Below, one piece after another: positions 18,945 through 26,831 of a DNA stretch of 64,000 nt. A model generated the notes under the pieces. The model was not told where the DNA came from and searched no databases. It saw nothing but the letters and a program-made list of their open reading frames with translations. The stretch is from positions 21,898-85,897 of the forward strand of contig JAFWAC010000008.1 of assembly GCA_017507805.1 (NCBI GenBank), in the 5' to 3' direction. Position 1 is the first letter of the stretch. Each line of letters begins with the position of its first letter. This stretch comes from Clostridia bacterium. Its GTDB lineage: Bacteria > Bacillota > Clostridia > Oscillospirales > Acutalibacteraceae. Position numbers and translations under genes: made by a program.

Positions 18945-19370
18945 TCAGAAATTAAGCTCCTCCATAACAGCCGAAATAGATTCAAGGGTATTGCTTTCGT
19001 TTTCATCCTTCCAAAGTGAAGCATCCCAAATCTCAAGATTGGTATCCATACCGATAATATGAACCTCGCTGTCAAAGCCGGCATATTCCCTGAGTGTGGG
19101 TGGAACCAAAATTCTGCCCTGTGTGTCAAACTCAACATTAAAGCTTCCGTCATACAAAAAGCGCTTAACCGTGCTTGACTTTGTTCCGGGCAGTGTGCCG
19201 ATACGCTCAACCAAGCTTGCCCATTGCTCGCGAGAATAAACACAAAGACAGCGTTTGCCGTAAATACCTTTGCAGATTATAAAGCTTTCACCAAGCTCGT
19301 CACGAAAGGCAGACGGAATGAAAACCCTGCCCTTTTTATCGATTTTATGGTCGAAGCCGCCAAAAAGCAT
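18945..19370 (-). CDS. mraZ: MraZ, transcriptional regulator of the dcw operon
   Basis: AbrB-like DNA-binding protein that controls its own operon of division and cell-wall genes. The 141 residues have two tandem SpoVT/AbrB-type halves, each with the conserved pattern (DKKGRVFIPSAFR at 11-23 and DTQGRILVPPTLRE near 81-94). First gene of the dcw cluster; ATG with a strong GGAGGTG site. The promoter and candidate MraZ operators lie directly upstream. Confidence 0.97.
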   Translation of the reverse strand: MLFGGFDHKIDKKGRVFIPSAFRDELGESFIICKGIYGKRCLCVYSREQWASLVERIGTLPGTKSSTVKRFLYDGSFNVEFDTQGRILVPPTLREYAGFDSEVHIIGMDTNLEIWDASLWKDENESNTLESISAVMEELNF

Positions 19371-19391
19371 GGATTTTCACCTCCGTTTAAA

Positions 19392-19437
19392 CCACTTTAA
19401 AACATTTCACTGCATTTTTGATACACTTTGCACCACT
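19392..19437 (-). promoter_or_regulatory. Candidate MraZ operator repeats
   Basis: Between the -10 box and the mraZ ribosome site the minus strand carries four AGTG-type boxes (CCACT, CACT, ACACT and CCACT on the plus strand at 19392-19396, 19408-19411, 19423-19427 and 19433-19437). The last two are 10 bases apart. MraZ proteins are known to bind short GTGG-like direct repeats near their own promoter; assignment here is inference from spacing and place. Confidence 0.4.
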
Positions 19438-19444
19438 ATTCTGT

Positions 19445-19473
19445 ATTATATACGCCACTTTTATAAAAATCAA
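19445..19473 (-). promoter_or_regulatory. SigA-type promoter of the dcw operon
   Basis: TTGATT (19468-19473) and a perfect TATAAT (19445-19450) with 17-base spacing on the minus strand, about 75 bases before the mraZ start. It drives mraZ and probably the next nine genes through ftsQ, since no terminator is seen among them. Confidence 0.8.
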
Positions 19474-19523
19474 GGATTTTTTTAAAATTTGCACAATTTT
19501 TTTGAAAAAAGTTCTCAAAAGGC

Positions 19524-19557
19524 AAAAAAGCAGCCTTGCACACGCAAAGCTGCTTTT
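19524..19557 (-). terminator. Terminator downstream of the leucine-rich-repeat gene
   Basis: A 14-bp stem (19526-19539 with 19544-19557, loop ACAC, one G-T pair) followed on the minus strand by six T. It lies about 180 bases after the LRR gene stop and just before the mraZ promoter, so it insulates the dcw operon. A T-run on the other side may make it bidirectional. Confidence 0.75.
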
Positions 19558-19604
19558 CAAAAATTAAGATTTTGATTTTTAAATATAGTTTATTGGGTTT
19601 ATTT

Positions 19605-19677
19605 GTAGGGACAGGCGTCCTCGACTGTCCGCGAAATACCTCTAAATCAACGGGCAGTCGGGGACGCCTGCCCCTAC
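19605..19677. repeat. REP-like inverted repeat element
   Basis: Two 27-base arms (19605-19631 and 19651-19677) form an inverted repeat with three differences, two of which would be G-U pairs in plus-strand RNA. The arms are much richer in GC (GTAGGG, CAGGCGTCC, GACTGTCCG) than the flanks. It lies in the intergenic gap between mraZ and the LRR gene. This looks like a dispersed intergenic palindrome (REP or MITE-like); only one full copy is in the window. Confidence 0.65.
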
Positions 19678-19738
19678 GATATATCTTTTAATTTTTTTGA
19701 ACTGTAATTTATCACTTGTTCCTTCAAAAAAGCAATAA

Positions 19739-21811
19739 CTAATTTGTATCCTCTGCAATTTTCTTTTTAAGAATTACTAAATCAAGAATATTTATTTTGC
19801 CGTCACCGCTGTAATCAATCAACAAATCGTTATAACCGTTTAACAATGTTTGCGTTGCCGATACAAGATTTTCGGCTGTTGGTGATGCATCTATCTCTTT
19901 TCCGTAATTAAAATATATTTCTGCGGAAGTGAATTTTTCGTTGCCAGCATATATTCGGATGTTTTTCCATTGCTCAACACTGCCTTCGAAATAGACATTT
20001 TTAATACCGGTGCAATCGTAAAAAGCTCCTATATCCACCACAGTAACGGTTTCAGGCAAAAATACATTTTCAATACATTTACAACCGCAATATTGATACA
20101 TTGATATTGTCTGCACCCTCGGCAATCTTAGCTCGGTAAGAAGTTGACCGTTGATGTATAAATTACCTGCATAACACATAGGATTAGAGTAGCTTGTGCC
20201 AAAAGCAATTTCATTCCAGGCTTCAAAATCGGCAATATCAACCCTTTCAAGCGAAGTGCACAAAATAAACGCATTGTACCCTATCCACTTAACACTTTCA
20301 GGTATGGTTACAGCTTTCAGTGATTTACACTCCTCAAAGGCTCTGTCTCCTATTTCGGTAATACCTTCAGGGATTGTTATTGTTTTAAGCGATTCACAGT
20401 GACCGAACACATCGTTTTCAATTTTTGTGACATTTGCGGGGATTTCCACAGATAAAAGCAGACAACAGTAATCGAAAGCTCCGCTTCCTATACTTGTAAG
20501 TGTTTCCGGGAGTGTTATCGTTTTAAGCGATTCGCAATATCTGAACGCATCGTTTCCTATTTTTGTGACACCCTCGGGGATTTCTACAGATGAAAGCAAT
20601 CGGCAATTATTGAAAGCCGCGTTTCCTATACTTGTGAGCGATTTAGAAAGTGTTATAGATTTAAGCGAGCTACAACTAACAAACGCATGGGCGCCTATAT
20701 CTTTAACGCTATCCGATACTGTTGCGGCTATAATAGAATCGCAATTATAAAATGCGTAATTACCTATGCTTGTAACCCCGTCAGGGATTTCTAAATCGGT
20801 CACAAGCTTAGCATTTAAATATAAATTTGCAGCATAGCTCAACGGATTTGATGTATAATCGGCAAAATCAATACCACACCATGCCGCGATATCGGTTATA
20901 TATACACCGTTTAATGATTTACAATTATAAAACGCAGAATCCCCTGCGCCTTTAATGCTGTCAGGTATTGTCACAGATGTAATAGCTTCGCAGTTATAAA
21001 ATGCAAAAGTGCTTATATTTGTAACACCGTCAGGTATTTCCAAATTGGTTAAAATATCACCGTTTAAATACAGTTTCTTGGCATAATACAGCGGATTAGC
21101 GGTAGTGCTTACAAACTCGGTATTACACCACGCCGCCACATCGGTTATATATACGCTTTTGAGTGCTTTGCAATTATAAAATGCACTGCTACCTATGCTC
21201 TTAACACTATCGGGAATTGTTACCGAAGTAATCGAGGTGCAATTATTAAAGGCTTGACTTCCGATGCTTGCAACCCCGTCAGGAATTATCAAATCGGTCA
21301 CAAGCTTACCGTTTAAATACAAATTTTTTGCATAATACAATGGGTTGGAAAAATTTTTAAAATCAATGTTACACCAAGCGGATATATCTGTTATATATAC
21401 AGCTTTCAACGCAGTACAAACTTCAAATGCAGAGCTGTTTATACTTATAACACTGTCAGGGATTGTTACAGATACAAGTGAGGAACAATTAAAAAACGCA
21501 CTATACCCCATACTTTTTACGCTATCAGGAATTATTACTGCTGTCAATGCTTTACAGTAGGAAAATGCCCAATCGTCTATGGCAGTAACAGGATAACCGC
21601 CTAAGGTTGGAGGTATTACCACATCGCCGCTGATTGATTTATCAAAAGCAGTGATAGTCGCCTCCCCGTCTGTTACGGTATATGTATAATCTCCTTCTGT
21701 ATATTCTGTTTGAGCATTTGCAGTAATGCCAAACAACTGCAAAGGAGAAGCCAAAACAACCGAAAGGACTGTCAACACGGCAATTATTGATAATGTTATT
21801 TGCTTTTTCAT
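19739..21811 (-). CDS. Secreted BspA-type leucine-rich-repeat protein with half-dockerin C-terminus
   Basis: Exported surface or secreted protein of 690 residues. A signal peptide (1-33, ending ANA) is followed by LRR_5-type repeats with the pattern IPDSVxxIGxxAFxNCxxLxxVxI. Between about residues 130 and 370 the repeats are organised in a larger unit of roughly 82 residues, marked by YITDxxAWCxxxF and NPLYYAKxLYLNG, present in several near-identical copies. The C-terminus has one dockerin-like calcium motif (DYSGDGKINILDLVIL) rather than the usual two. It starts 24 bases after the anti-sigma gene, suggesting an operon with the ECF sigma factor. Possible roles are adhesion or scaffold binding. 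Confidence 0.85.
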   Translation of the reverse strand: MKKQITLSIIAVLTVLSVVLASPLQLFGITANAQTEYTEGDYTYTVTDGEATITAFDKSISGDVVIPPTLGGYPVTAIDDWAFSYCKALTAVIIPDSVKSMGYSAFFNCSSLVSVTIPDSVISINSSAFEVCTALKAVYITDISAWCNIDFKNFSNPLYYAKNLYLNGKLVTDLIIPDGVASIGSQAFNNCTSITSVTIPDSVKSIGSSAFYNCKALKSVYITDVAAWCNTEFVSTTANPLYYAKKLYLNGDILTNLEIPDGVTNISTFAFYNCEAITSVTIPDSIKGAGDSAFYNCKSLNGVYITDIAAWCGIDFADYTSNPLSYAANLYLNAKLVTDLEIPDGVTSIGNYAFYNCDSIIAATVSDSVKDIGAHAFVSCSSLKSITLSKSLTSIGNAAFNNCRLLSSVEIPEGVTKIGNDAFRYCESLKTITLPETLTSIGSGAFDYCCLLLSVEIPANVTKIENDVFGHCESLKTITIPEGITEIGDRAFEECKSLKAVTIPESVKWIGYNAFILCTSLERVDIADFEAWNEIAFGTSYSNPMCYAGNLYINGQLLTELRLPRVQTISMYQYCGCKCIENVFLPETVTVVDIGAFYDCTGIKNVYFEGSVEQWKNIRIYAGNEKFTSAEIYFNYGKEIDASPTAENLVSATQTLLNGYNDLLIDYSGDGKINILDLVILKKKIAEDTN

Positions 21812-21835
21812 AAATATCGCCCTACCTTTATAAAA

Positions 21836-22534
21836 CTATTCCGTATAATATTCTATCATTGCATTACTCTTGACCATTGAAATTATTTCATCGTCACTAA
21901 TATCACAGTCAAAGAAATTTATCAAAAAGGAGTATCCGTTTTCTGCCCAAAAGACCGAATTTGTATTCCGTTCGGAATTAACAACATATATCTCCAACCC
22001 ATCTGCGGTTATAGTATAATGTGTCGAATGCTCGTTATCAACAACAATACCGGCAGAAAAAGTAGTTGGCGACTGCGAGTAATCAAAAACAGCACCGGCT
22101 TCATTTGCATACTCCCGATTTACAGCGGCTAAATTTACCATTTCATTCGTCAGCTTAAAGCCTTCAGGGATATATGTCAAACCGTAAACCTCAGATATAC
22201 AGTCCTTAGTGTCGCCTTCAAAATTTATTTCCACATAATTTTCAAAAGCTTTTCTAAGCATTTTTATAAAAGGCACTCTTATCGCGCTGACACTAAATGT
22301 AGCAGAAAGCAAAATCAAGCACACTATCACAACAGAAGCAACTCTTTTTGCAGTGGTATTAAAAAAGCTGAACAGCTTATTTTTACTTTGTCGTATAATA
22401 CGATTTAGCTTTTGCTCAAATTCGGCAGAAAATCCGATATAGGCAACCTCCGTATCTGTCGGAAATTCATCAGCCATTTTTTTCGCTAAAAGGTACATAG
22501 CCGCTTTTACATTTTTCTCGCTGAAATTTATCAT
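21836..22534 (-). CDS. Membrane anti-sigma-like protein (DUF4367 type)
   Basis: A 232-residue protein overlapping the ECF sigma gene by 4 bases (ATGA), the usual arrangement for sigma/anti-sigma pairs. It has a cytoplasmic N-terminal part, one membrane helix at about 66-87 (SVVIVCLILLSATFSVSAI), and an extracellular region with a GLTYIPEGFKL segment typical of DUF4367 domains. No zinc-binding anti-sigma motif is visible. It likely holds the partner sigma factor until an envelope signal arrives; assignment is from topology and context. Confidence 0.75.
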   Translation of the reverse strand: MINFSEKNVKAAMYLLAKKMADEFPTDTEVAYIGFSAEFEQKLNRIIRQSKNKLFSFFNTTAKRVASVVIVCLILLSATFSVSAIRVPFIKMLRKAFENYVEINFEGDTKDCISEVYGLTYIPEGFKLTNEMVNLAAVNREYANEAGAVFDYSQSPTTFSAGIVVDNEHSTHYTITADGLEIYVVNSERNTNSVFWAENGYSFLINFFDCDISDDEIISMVKSNAMIEYYTE

Positions 22535-23061
22535 TGTAACGCTCCCTTGAATAATTGCTTTTCAAGCTGTTTTCGGGCGCGTTCCAATCGCTTGCTCACA
22601 GTACCGACACTTATTCCCAGCATTTGAGCAATTTCTCTGTCTTTAAAGTTATACTCAATTTTAAGAAGCAAAACATCCTTATAGATTTCAGGCAGTGATT
22701 CAACCTCTTTCAGAATTTCCTCTGCTTGCAGGTGAGAAAAGTCTGTTTCGGCTGAAATTTCCACATCTGAAATATCGGTGTTTTGAAATTCTCTGTTTCT
22801 TTTGCGGTACATATCGATTGAAACGCTTCTGATAATTATAACGATCAAATTTTTCGTTTCCTGACAATTTATATCCTCAAATTTATCGAGATGATTTATG
22901 ATTTTTAAAAAAGCATTATGTACCGCGTCCTCTGAAAGCTGTTCGTCACCAAGAATTTTCAGAGCGATATATTTCATATGTTTTCTGTATTTTAAATATA
23001 TTTTTTCAAACCTATCCTTATTCTCGTCCGAGTCTATAAGGCTCATATATAAAAACAGCAT
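22531..23061 (-). CDS. ECF-subfamily RNA polymerase sigma factor
   Basis: Sigma-70 family factor with region 2 (RKHMKYIALKILGDEQLSEDAVHNAFLKI split over residues 25-55) and region 4 helix-turn-helix (REIAQMLGISVGTVSKRLERAR). Length is 176 residues from the ATG at 23061, which has TAAAGGAG 6 bases upstream; a longer in-frame reading from 23130 has no ribosome site and is less likely. It probably directs its own operon, including the anti-sigma and LRR genes downstream. Confidence 0.9.
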   Translation of the reverse strand: MLFLYMSLIDSDENKDRFEKIYLKYRKHMKYIALKILGDEQLSEDAVHNAFLKIINHLDKFEDINCQETKNLIVIIIRSVSIDMYRKRNREFQNTDISDVEISAETDFSHLQAEEILKEVESLPEIYKDVLLLKIEYNFKDREIAQMLGISVGTVSKRLERARKQLEKQLFKGALQ

Positions 23062-23133
23062 TTTTTCTCCTTTATTACATCTCTTGCTTATATAAATAAT
23101 ATAACGATGTAAAAACGGATTTCCTGACAATTA

Positions 23134-23973
23134 TTATTTAATTTCAAGAAATTTCAAAAGATTTGGTATCTGACCTTCAAAATTCACTCCGTAACGCGGA
23201 TCAACATTATCGGCAACCGTCTGCTTAATACAGCCTGCCGTGAAATTAACGGCTATCTGCACCGCCGCTTTAAGACTGCGGTCATTAAGCAAAGAGGCTG
23301 TCAGCACACTTGCAAAAATATCACCCGTGCCGTGGTAGGAAACGGGAAGCTTTTCTGTGGAAATGTAAAAAAATTCCTCGCCGTCAAAAACATAAGCACC
23401 TATATGCTTTTCCTGCAAGCTTACCCCTGTGAGCACAATTTTTGCTTTTGTTAAGGAATAAAGCTTTTTTGAAAGCAATTCGATATACTCACGGTCAAGC
23501 TTATCTGTCAGCGGCAGGCAGGCAAGTGCCGCCGCCTCGGTGATGTTAGGGGTTATTATGTCAGCCCTTTTGCAAAGGCGAAGCATAAATTGCGGATACT
23601 TAGCAGAAAAGCCACTGTAAAGCTTGCCGTTATCCCCCATAACTGGGTCAACAAGCAAGAGATTGTTTTTATTTTTCAACAGCTCCACAGCCGAAATCAC
23701 CGAAAGCACCTGTGCTTCGGAGCAGAGGTAGCCCGTGTAAATTGCATCAAAGCTTATATTTTCCCTTTTCCAATGCGCGGCAATAGGCTCGATGTCGTTA
23801 GTTAAATCGCAAAATGTATTCCCCTTAAAACCGCCCGTGTGGGTTGAAAGCACAGCCGTTGGTATTACGGAGGTCTGTACCCCTGCCGCAGAAATCAACG
23901 GCAGAGCCACTGTAAGTGAGCATCTGCCGAAGCCTGATATATCGTGAATGGCAACCGCCTTTTTTTGAGACAT
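23134..23973 (-). CDS. pdxY: Pyridoxal/pyridoxamine kinase
   Basis: Ribokinase-family enzyme that phosphorylates B6 vitamers to salvage pyridoxal phosphate. The 279 residues carry the family N-terminus (HDISGFGRCSLT), the DPVMGDNGKLY motif (about 110-120), and the C-terminal HGTGDIFASV with the catalytic aspartate (near 225). It starts 4 bases before the end of the nth unit, so both may be read together. Exact vitamer preference cannot be read from sequence. Confidence 0.9.
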   Translation of the reverse strand: MSQKKAVAIHDISGFGRCSLTVALPLISAAGVQTSVIPTAVLSTHTGGFKGNTFCDLTNDIEPIAAHWKRENISFDAIYTGYLCSEAQVLSVISAVELLKNKNNLLLVDPVMGDNGKLYSGFSAKYPQFMLRLCKRADIITPNITEAAALACLPLTDKLDREYIELLSKKLYSLTKAKIVLTGVSLQEKHIGAYVFDGEEFFYISTEKLPVSYHGTGDIFASVLTASLLNDRSLKAAVQIAVNFTAGCIKQTVADNVDPRYGVNFEGQIPNLLKFLEIK

Positions 23974-23977
23974 AAAT

Positions 23978-24619
23978 TCACCTTTTAATTATTTTTTTAG
24001 GACAAATATCCTCAAGGACACAGTTTTCGCAAAACGCCCTTCTTGCAGTACAAACATCTCTGCCGAAAAGCACCGTTCTATGGCAAAAATCATTGGATTT
24101 TTCGGGCGGCAAAAGCTTTCGCATCTCATTTTCAACCGTCAAGGGATTTACTGTGTCCACAAGCCCCAATCGGTTACAAATTCTTATAAAATGAGTGTCG
24201 GTTACAACTGCCGGCTTTTTATAAATATCACCGCAAACAAGGTTTGCGGTTTTTCTGCCCACACCCGGAAGCCTTGTAAGCTCCTCAATAGTATCGGGCA
24301 CTTTACCGTTATATTCATTACAAATCGTCTTTGCAATACCAATTAAATCCTTAGCCTTTGTCTTGTAGAGACCGCAGGTTTTTATAAGCTCCTCCACCCT
24401 TTCGAGCTTTGCCTGAGCCATTTTTTCTGCTGTGGGAAGCTCTGCAAACAATGCAGGTGTCACCATATTCACCCTTTTATCGGTACACTGTGCCGAAAGA
24501 CGGGTGGCTATGAGCAGTTGAAAGGCATCCTGATACTCAAGTGAGCAGATAGCATTTGGATACAGCTTTTCAAGCCTGTTTACAGCCTCGATCGCGCGTT
24601 CTTTTTTACGCATTGGCAT
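23978..24619 (-). CDS. nth: Endonuclease III
   Basis: Base-excision repair DNA glycosylase/AP lyase for oxidised pyrimidines. The 213 residues have the helix-hairpin-helix LPGVGRKTANLV with its catalytic lysine (near 118-129), the conserved aspartate in VVTDTHFIR, and a C-terminal [4Fe-4S] site with the spacing C-x6-C-x2-C-x5-C (CTARRAFCENCVLEDIC). Its start overlaps the end of the EIIC gene by 14 bases. Confidence 0.96.
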   Translation of the reverse strand: MPMRKKERAIEAVNRLEKLYPNAICSLEYQDAFQLLIATRLSAQCTDKRVNMVTPALFAELPTAEKMAQAKLERVEELIKTCGLYKTKAKDLIGIAKTICNEYNGKVPDTIEELTRLPGVGRKTANLVCGDIYKKPAVVTDTHFIRICNRLGLVDTVNPLTVENEMRKLLPPEKSNDFCHRTVLFGRDVCTARRAFCENCVLEDICPKKIIKR

Positions 24620-25655
24620 TCTGAAGCCTCATATCGCCGGACTTTATAAGACCGAGCTTGCGCATAGCCTCGGCAATTCCAAGAGAAATCACCGCAGGCA
24701 AGACAAACTGCATTACGGCAATTTCCAGAAGTGTAACTACCGGACTTGTGCCTGCCGCTACCATACTGTCATAGCTCATAAACTGTCCCACAAGACCTGC
24801 CGAGCCCATACCTGAGCCTACAGGATTGCTTACCATTTTAAGTACAGCGGAGGAAACGGGGCCTAAAATCGCGCTTGAGATAATAGACGGTATCCAGATA
24901 AGCGGATTTTTCACTATATTCGGTATCTGAAGCATAGAGGTACCTATTCCCTGCGCAATGAGACCGCCCACCTTGTTTTCGCGGTAGCTTATAACGGCGA
25001 AGCCCACCATATTACAGCAACACCCGATTGTTGCGGCACCTGCCGCAAGACCTGTCAATCCCATTGAAATTCCGATGGCGGCAGAGGAAATCGGCAATGT
25101 AAGAAGTATACCCATAACAACAGAAACAATCATTCCGCCTAATATGGGGCTGTTTTCCACATTGATATTAACAAGTGCGCCAACCCATTTCATAGCGGCA
25201 GAAATGTAAGGGCCGACAAAAAATCCTGCCGCACAGCCTGCGATGATACAGCAAATGGGTGTAACGATTATATCCACCTTTGTCCTTCCCGAAACCAAAA
25301 CGCCCATCTCAATAGCAACATAAGCGGCAATAAATGCGCCCAAGGGCTCACCCGGTGCGCCGACCGTGAAGGCGGAGTTTGCCAAATTCGGGAAAGCGCC
25401 AACCATACCTGCAACTGCGGCGGCAACCGTTGTAAGGGGTGATGCCTTAAGCTTGCATGCCACACCGACACCGATACCGGCGCCTGTGAGGGTTTTAGCA
25501 ACACTGCCGATTGAGTTAAGGTAATCCCCAACCATATTAGAGCCGACAAGCTTTGCAAGCTGGCAAATTATCGTTCCGATAATCAGGGTTGAAAATAATC
25601 CGTACGCCATACCTGAAAGTCCGTCAATAAACAAACGGTTTAAATATTTTTTCAA
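24606..25655 (-). CDS. PTS EIIC-like membrane permease (PTS_EIIC_2 family)
   Basis: Polytopic membrane protein of about 349 residues with repeated glycine-rich hydrophobic segments (GAGIGVGVACKL, GLAAGAATIGCCCNMVGFA), matching the family of stand-alone EIIC-type transporters. The start is taken as TTG at 25655, with AGGAAGTG 6 bases upstream; the open frame continues to 26105 but that part lies antisense to the dehydrogenase gene. A good promoter precedes it (25693-25721). No EIIA or EIIB genes are nearby, so the substrate and phosphorelay are unknown. Confidence 0.8.
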   Translation of the reverse strand: MKKYLNRLFIDGLSGMAYGLFSTLIIGTIICQLAKLVGSNMVGDYLNSIGSVAKTLTGAGIGVGVACKLKASPLTTVAAAVAGMVGAFPNLANSAFTVGAPGEPLGAFIAAYVAIEMGVLVSGRTKVDIIVTPICCIIAGCAAGFFVGPYISAAMKWVGALVNINVENSPILGGMIVSVVMGILLTLPISSAAIGISMGLTGLAAGAATIGCCCNMVGFAVISYRENKVGGLIAQGIGTSMLQIPNIVKNPLIWIPSIISSAILGPVSSAVLKMVSNPVGSGMGSAGLVGQFMSYDSMVAAGTSPVVTLLEIAVMQFVLPAVISLGIAEAMRKLGLIKSGDMRLQNANA

Positions 25656-25692
25656 TTTTTTCACTTCCTGTAAAAGTAATAATATTGTGGTA

Positions 25693-25721
25693 ATTATACT
25701 CCAAAAAAACGATTTAAGCAA
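25693..25721 (-). promoter_or_regulatory. SigA-type promoter of the EIIC-nth(-pdxY) unit
   Basis: TTGCTT (25716-25721) and TATAAT (25693-25698) with a 17-base spacer on the minus strand, in the 129-base divergent gap. It confirms that transcription starts well inside the longer open frame, supporting the TTG start at 25655. Confidence 0.75.
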
Positions 25722-25784
25722 TAGTGTATATGCAGATATTTTCAGAAAATAATAATATAAATCAGCAATTAGGGGGCATATTTT

Positions 25785-26765
25785 TTGAAAACAGTTGCTT
25801 TTTTTGATACCAAGCCTTATGACAAGGAAAGCTTTGAAAGGTACAAAAGCGAGGATATTAACATTCGTTTCTTTGAAAACAAGCTCAATGCCGATACTGT
25901 GAGTATGGCGGCGTGCTGTGATGCCGTGTGTGCGTTTGTCAACGACAGCATTGACAGTTATGTATTGGAACAGCTTGAAAAATTCGGTGTAGGACTTATA
26001 ACAATGCGTTGCGCAGGCTACAACAATGTTGACCTCAAGGCGGCGCGCGGACGGGTTAAAATTGCGCGTGTTCCTGCATACTCTCCCTACGCAGTGGCGG
26101 AACACAGCATGGGAATGATTTTGCTTTTAAACAGAAAGCTGCACCGCGCCTATATAAGAACGCGCGACCATAATTTTTCTTTGGAAGGACTTACAGGCTT
26201 TGACCTTTACGGTAAAACTGTGGGTATAATCGGCACAGGTAAAATAGGCAGAAGCTTTGCAGATATATGCAGAGGCTTTGGTATGAACATCTTGGGCTTC
26301 GACCCCTACCCCACCGATGAATTTTGCGGTAAATATGTTTCGCTTGACGAGCTTTTAAGCCAAAGTGACATTATTTCGCTTCATTGTCCCTTAACCAAGG
26401 AAAACCTGCACCTCATAAATAATGAAACGATAGAAAAAATGAAAAAGGGTGTTTTTATTATCAACACCTCGCGCGGAAAGCTTATTGACACCCAAGCTCT
26501 CATAAACGGTTTGAAATCCGGAAGGGTGGGTGCCGCCGGGCTTGATGTTTACGAGGAGGAAACCGAGCTGTTTTTTGAGGACTTTTCCGAGGAAATAATC
26601 AAGGACGATACCCTTTCCACGCTGATTTCAATGCCGAATGTTATTGTGACCTCACACCAAGCCTTTCTCACCCGTGAAGCTCTTGATGCTATCGCTCAAA
26701 CCACAATTAAAAATTTGGAGGATTATTTTTCAGGCTCAGAGCTTGAAAATGAGGTTGTGATTTAG
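25785..26765 (+). CDS. D-2-hydroxyacid dehydrogenase, probably D-lactate dehydrogenase
   Basis: NAD-dependent enzyme of the D-isomer 2-hydroxyacid dehydrogenase family, reducing pyruvate or another 2-ketoacid. The 326 residues contain the Rossmann motif GIIGTGKIGRSFADI (about 148-162), catalytic Arg in NTSRGKLIDT, the Glu in YEEETELF and His in TSHQAFLT; the N-terminal YNNVDLKAA and YSPYAVAEHS segments are typical of LdhA-type enzymes. Start is TTG after AGGGGG. First plus-strand gene, divergent from the permease. Confidence 0.9.
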   Translation: MKTVAFFDTKPYDKESFERYKSEDINIRFFENKLNADTVSMAACCDAVCAFVNDSIDSYVLEQLEKFGVGLITMRCAGYNNVDLKAARGRVKIARVPAYSPYAVAEHSMGMILLLNRKLHRAYIRTRDHNFSLEGLTGFDLYGKTVGIIGTGKIGRSFADICRGFGMNILGFDPYPTDEFCGKYVSLDELLSQSDIISLHCPLTKENLHLINNETIEKMKKGVFIINTSRGKLIDTQALINGLKSGRVGAAGLDVYEEETELFFEDFSEEIIKDDTLSTLISMPNVIVTSHQAFLTREALDAIAQTTIKNLEDYFSGSELENEVVI

Positions 26766-26785
26766 GACCGTGTCAAAATAAAACA

Positions 26786-26826
26786 TTGCTTTTTAATTTC
26801 ACCGATGATATAATTATCATCGGTGA
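26786..26826 (+). promoter_or_regulatory. Promoter with perfect palindrome centred on the -10 box
   Basis: TTGCTT (26786-26791) and TATAAT (26809-26814), 17 bases apart. A 12-bp perfect inverted repeat (26799-26810 and 26815-26826) has only TAAT between its arms, so the -10 box sits at its centre. A start of transcription about 7 bases after the -10 would fall at about 26821, giving a leader of only some 11 bases before ATG 26832. The palindrome looks like an operator for a dimeric repressor. Confidence 0.7.
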
Positions 26827-26831
26827 TTTAT

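Noticed and set aside
19739-21811. LRR repeat region as a CRISPR or DNA tandem repeat array
   Set aside because: The repeats are protein-coding, diverged at the DNA level and explained by the LRR fold.
25656-26105. N-terminal 150-codon extension of the EIIC-like gene
   Set aside because: It lies antisense to the dehydrogenase gene, lacks permease features, and the promoter at 25693-25721 and TTG with ribosome site at 25655 mark the real start.
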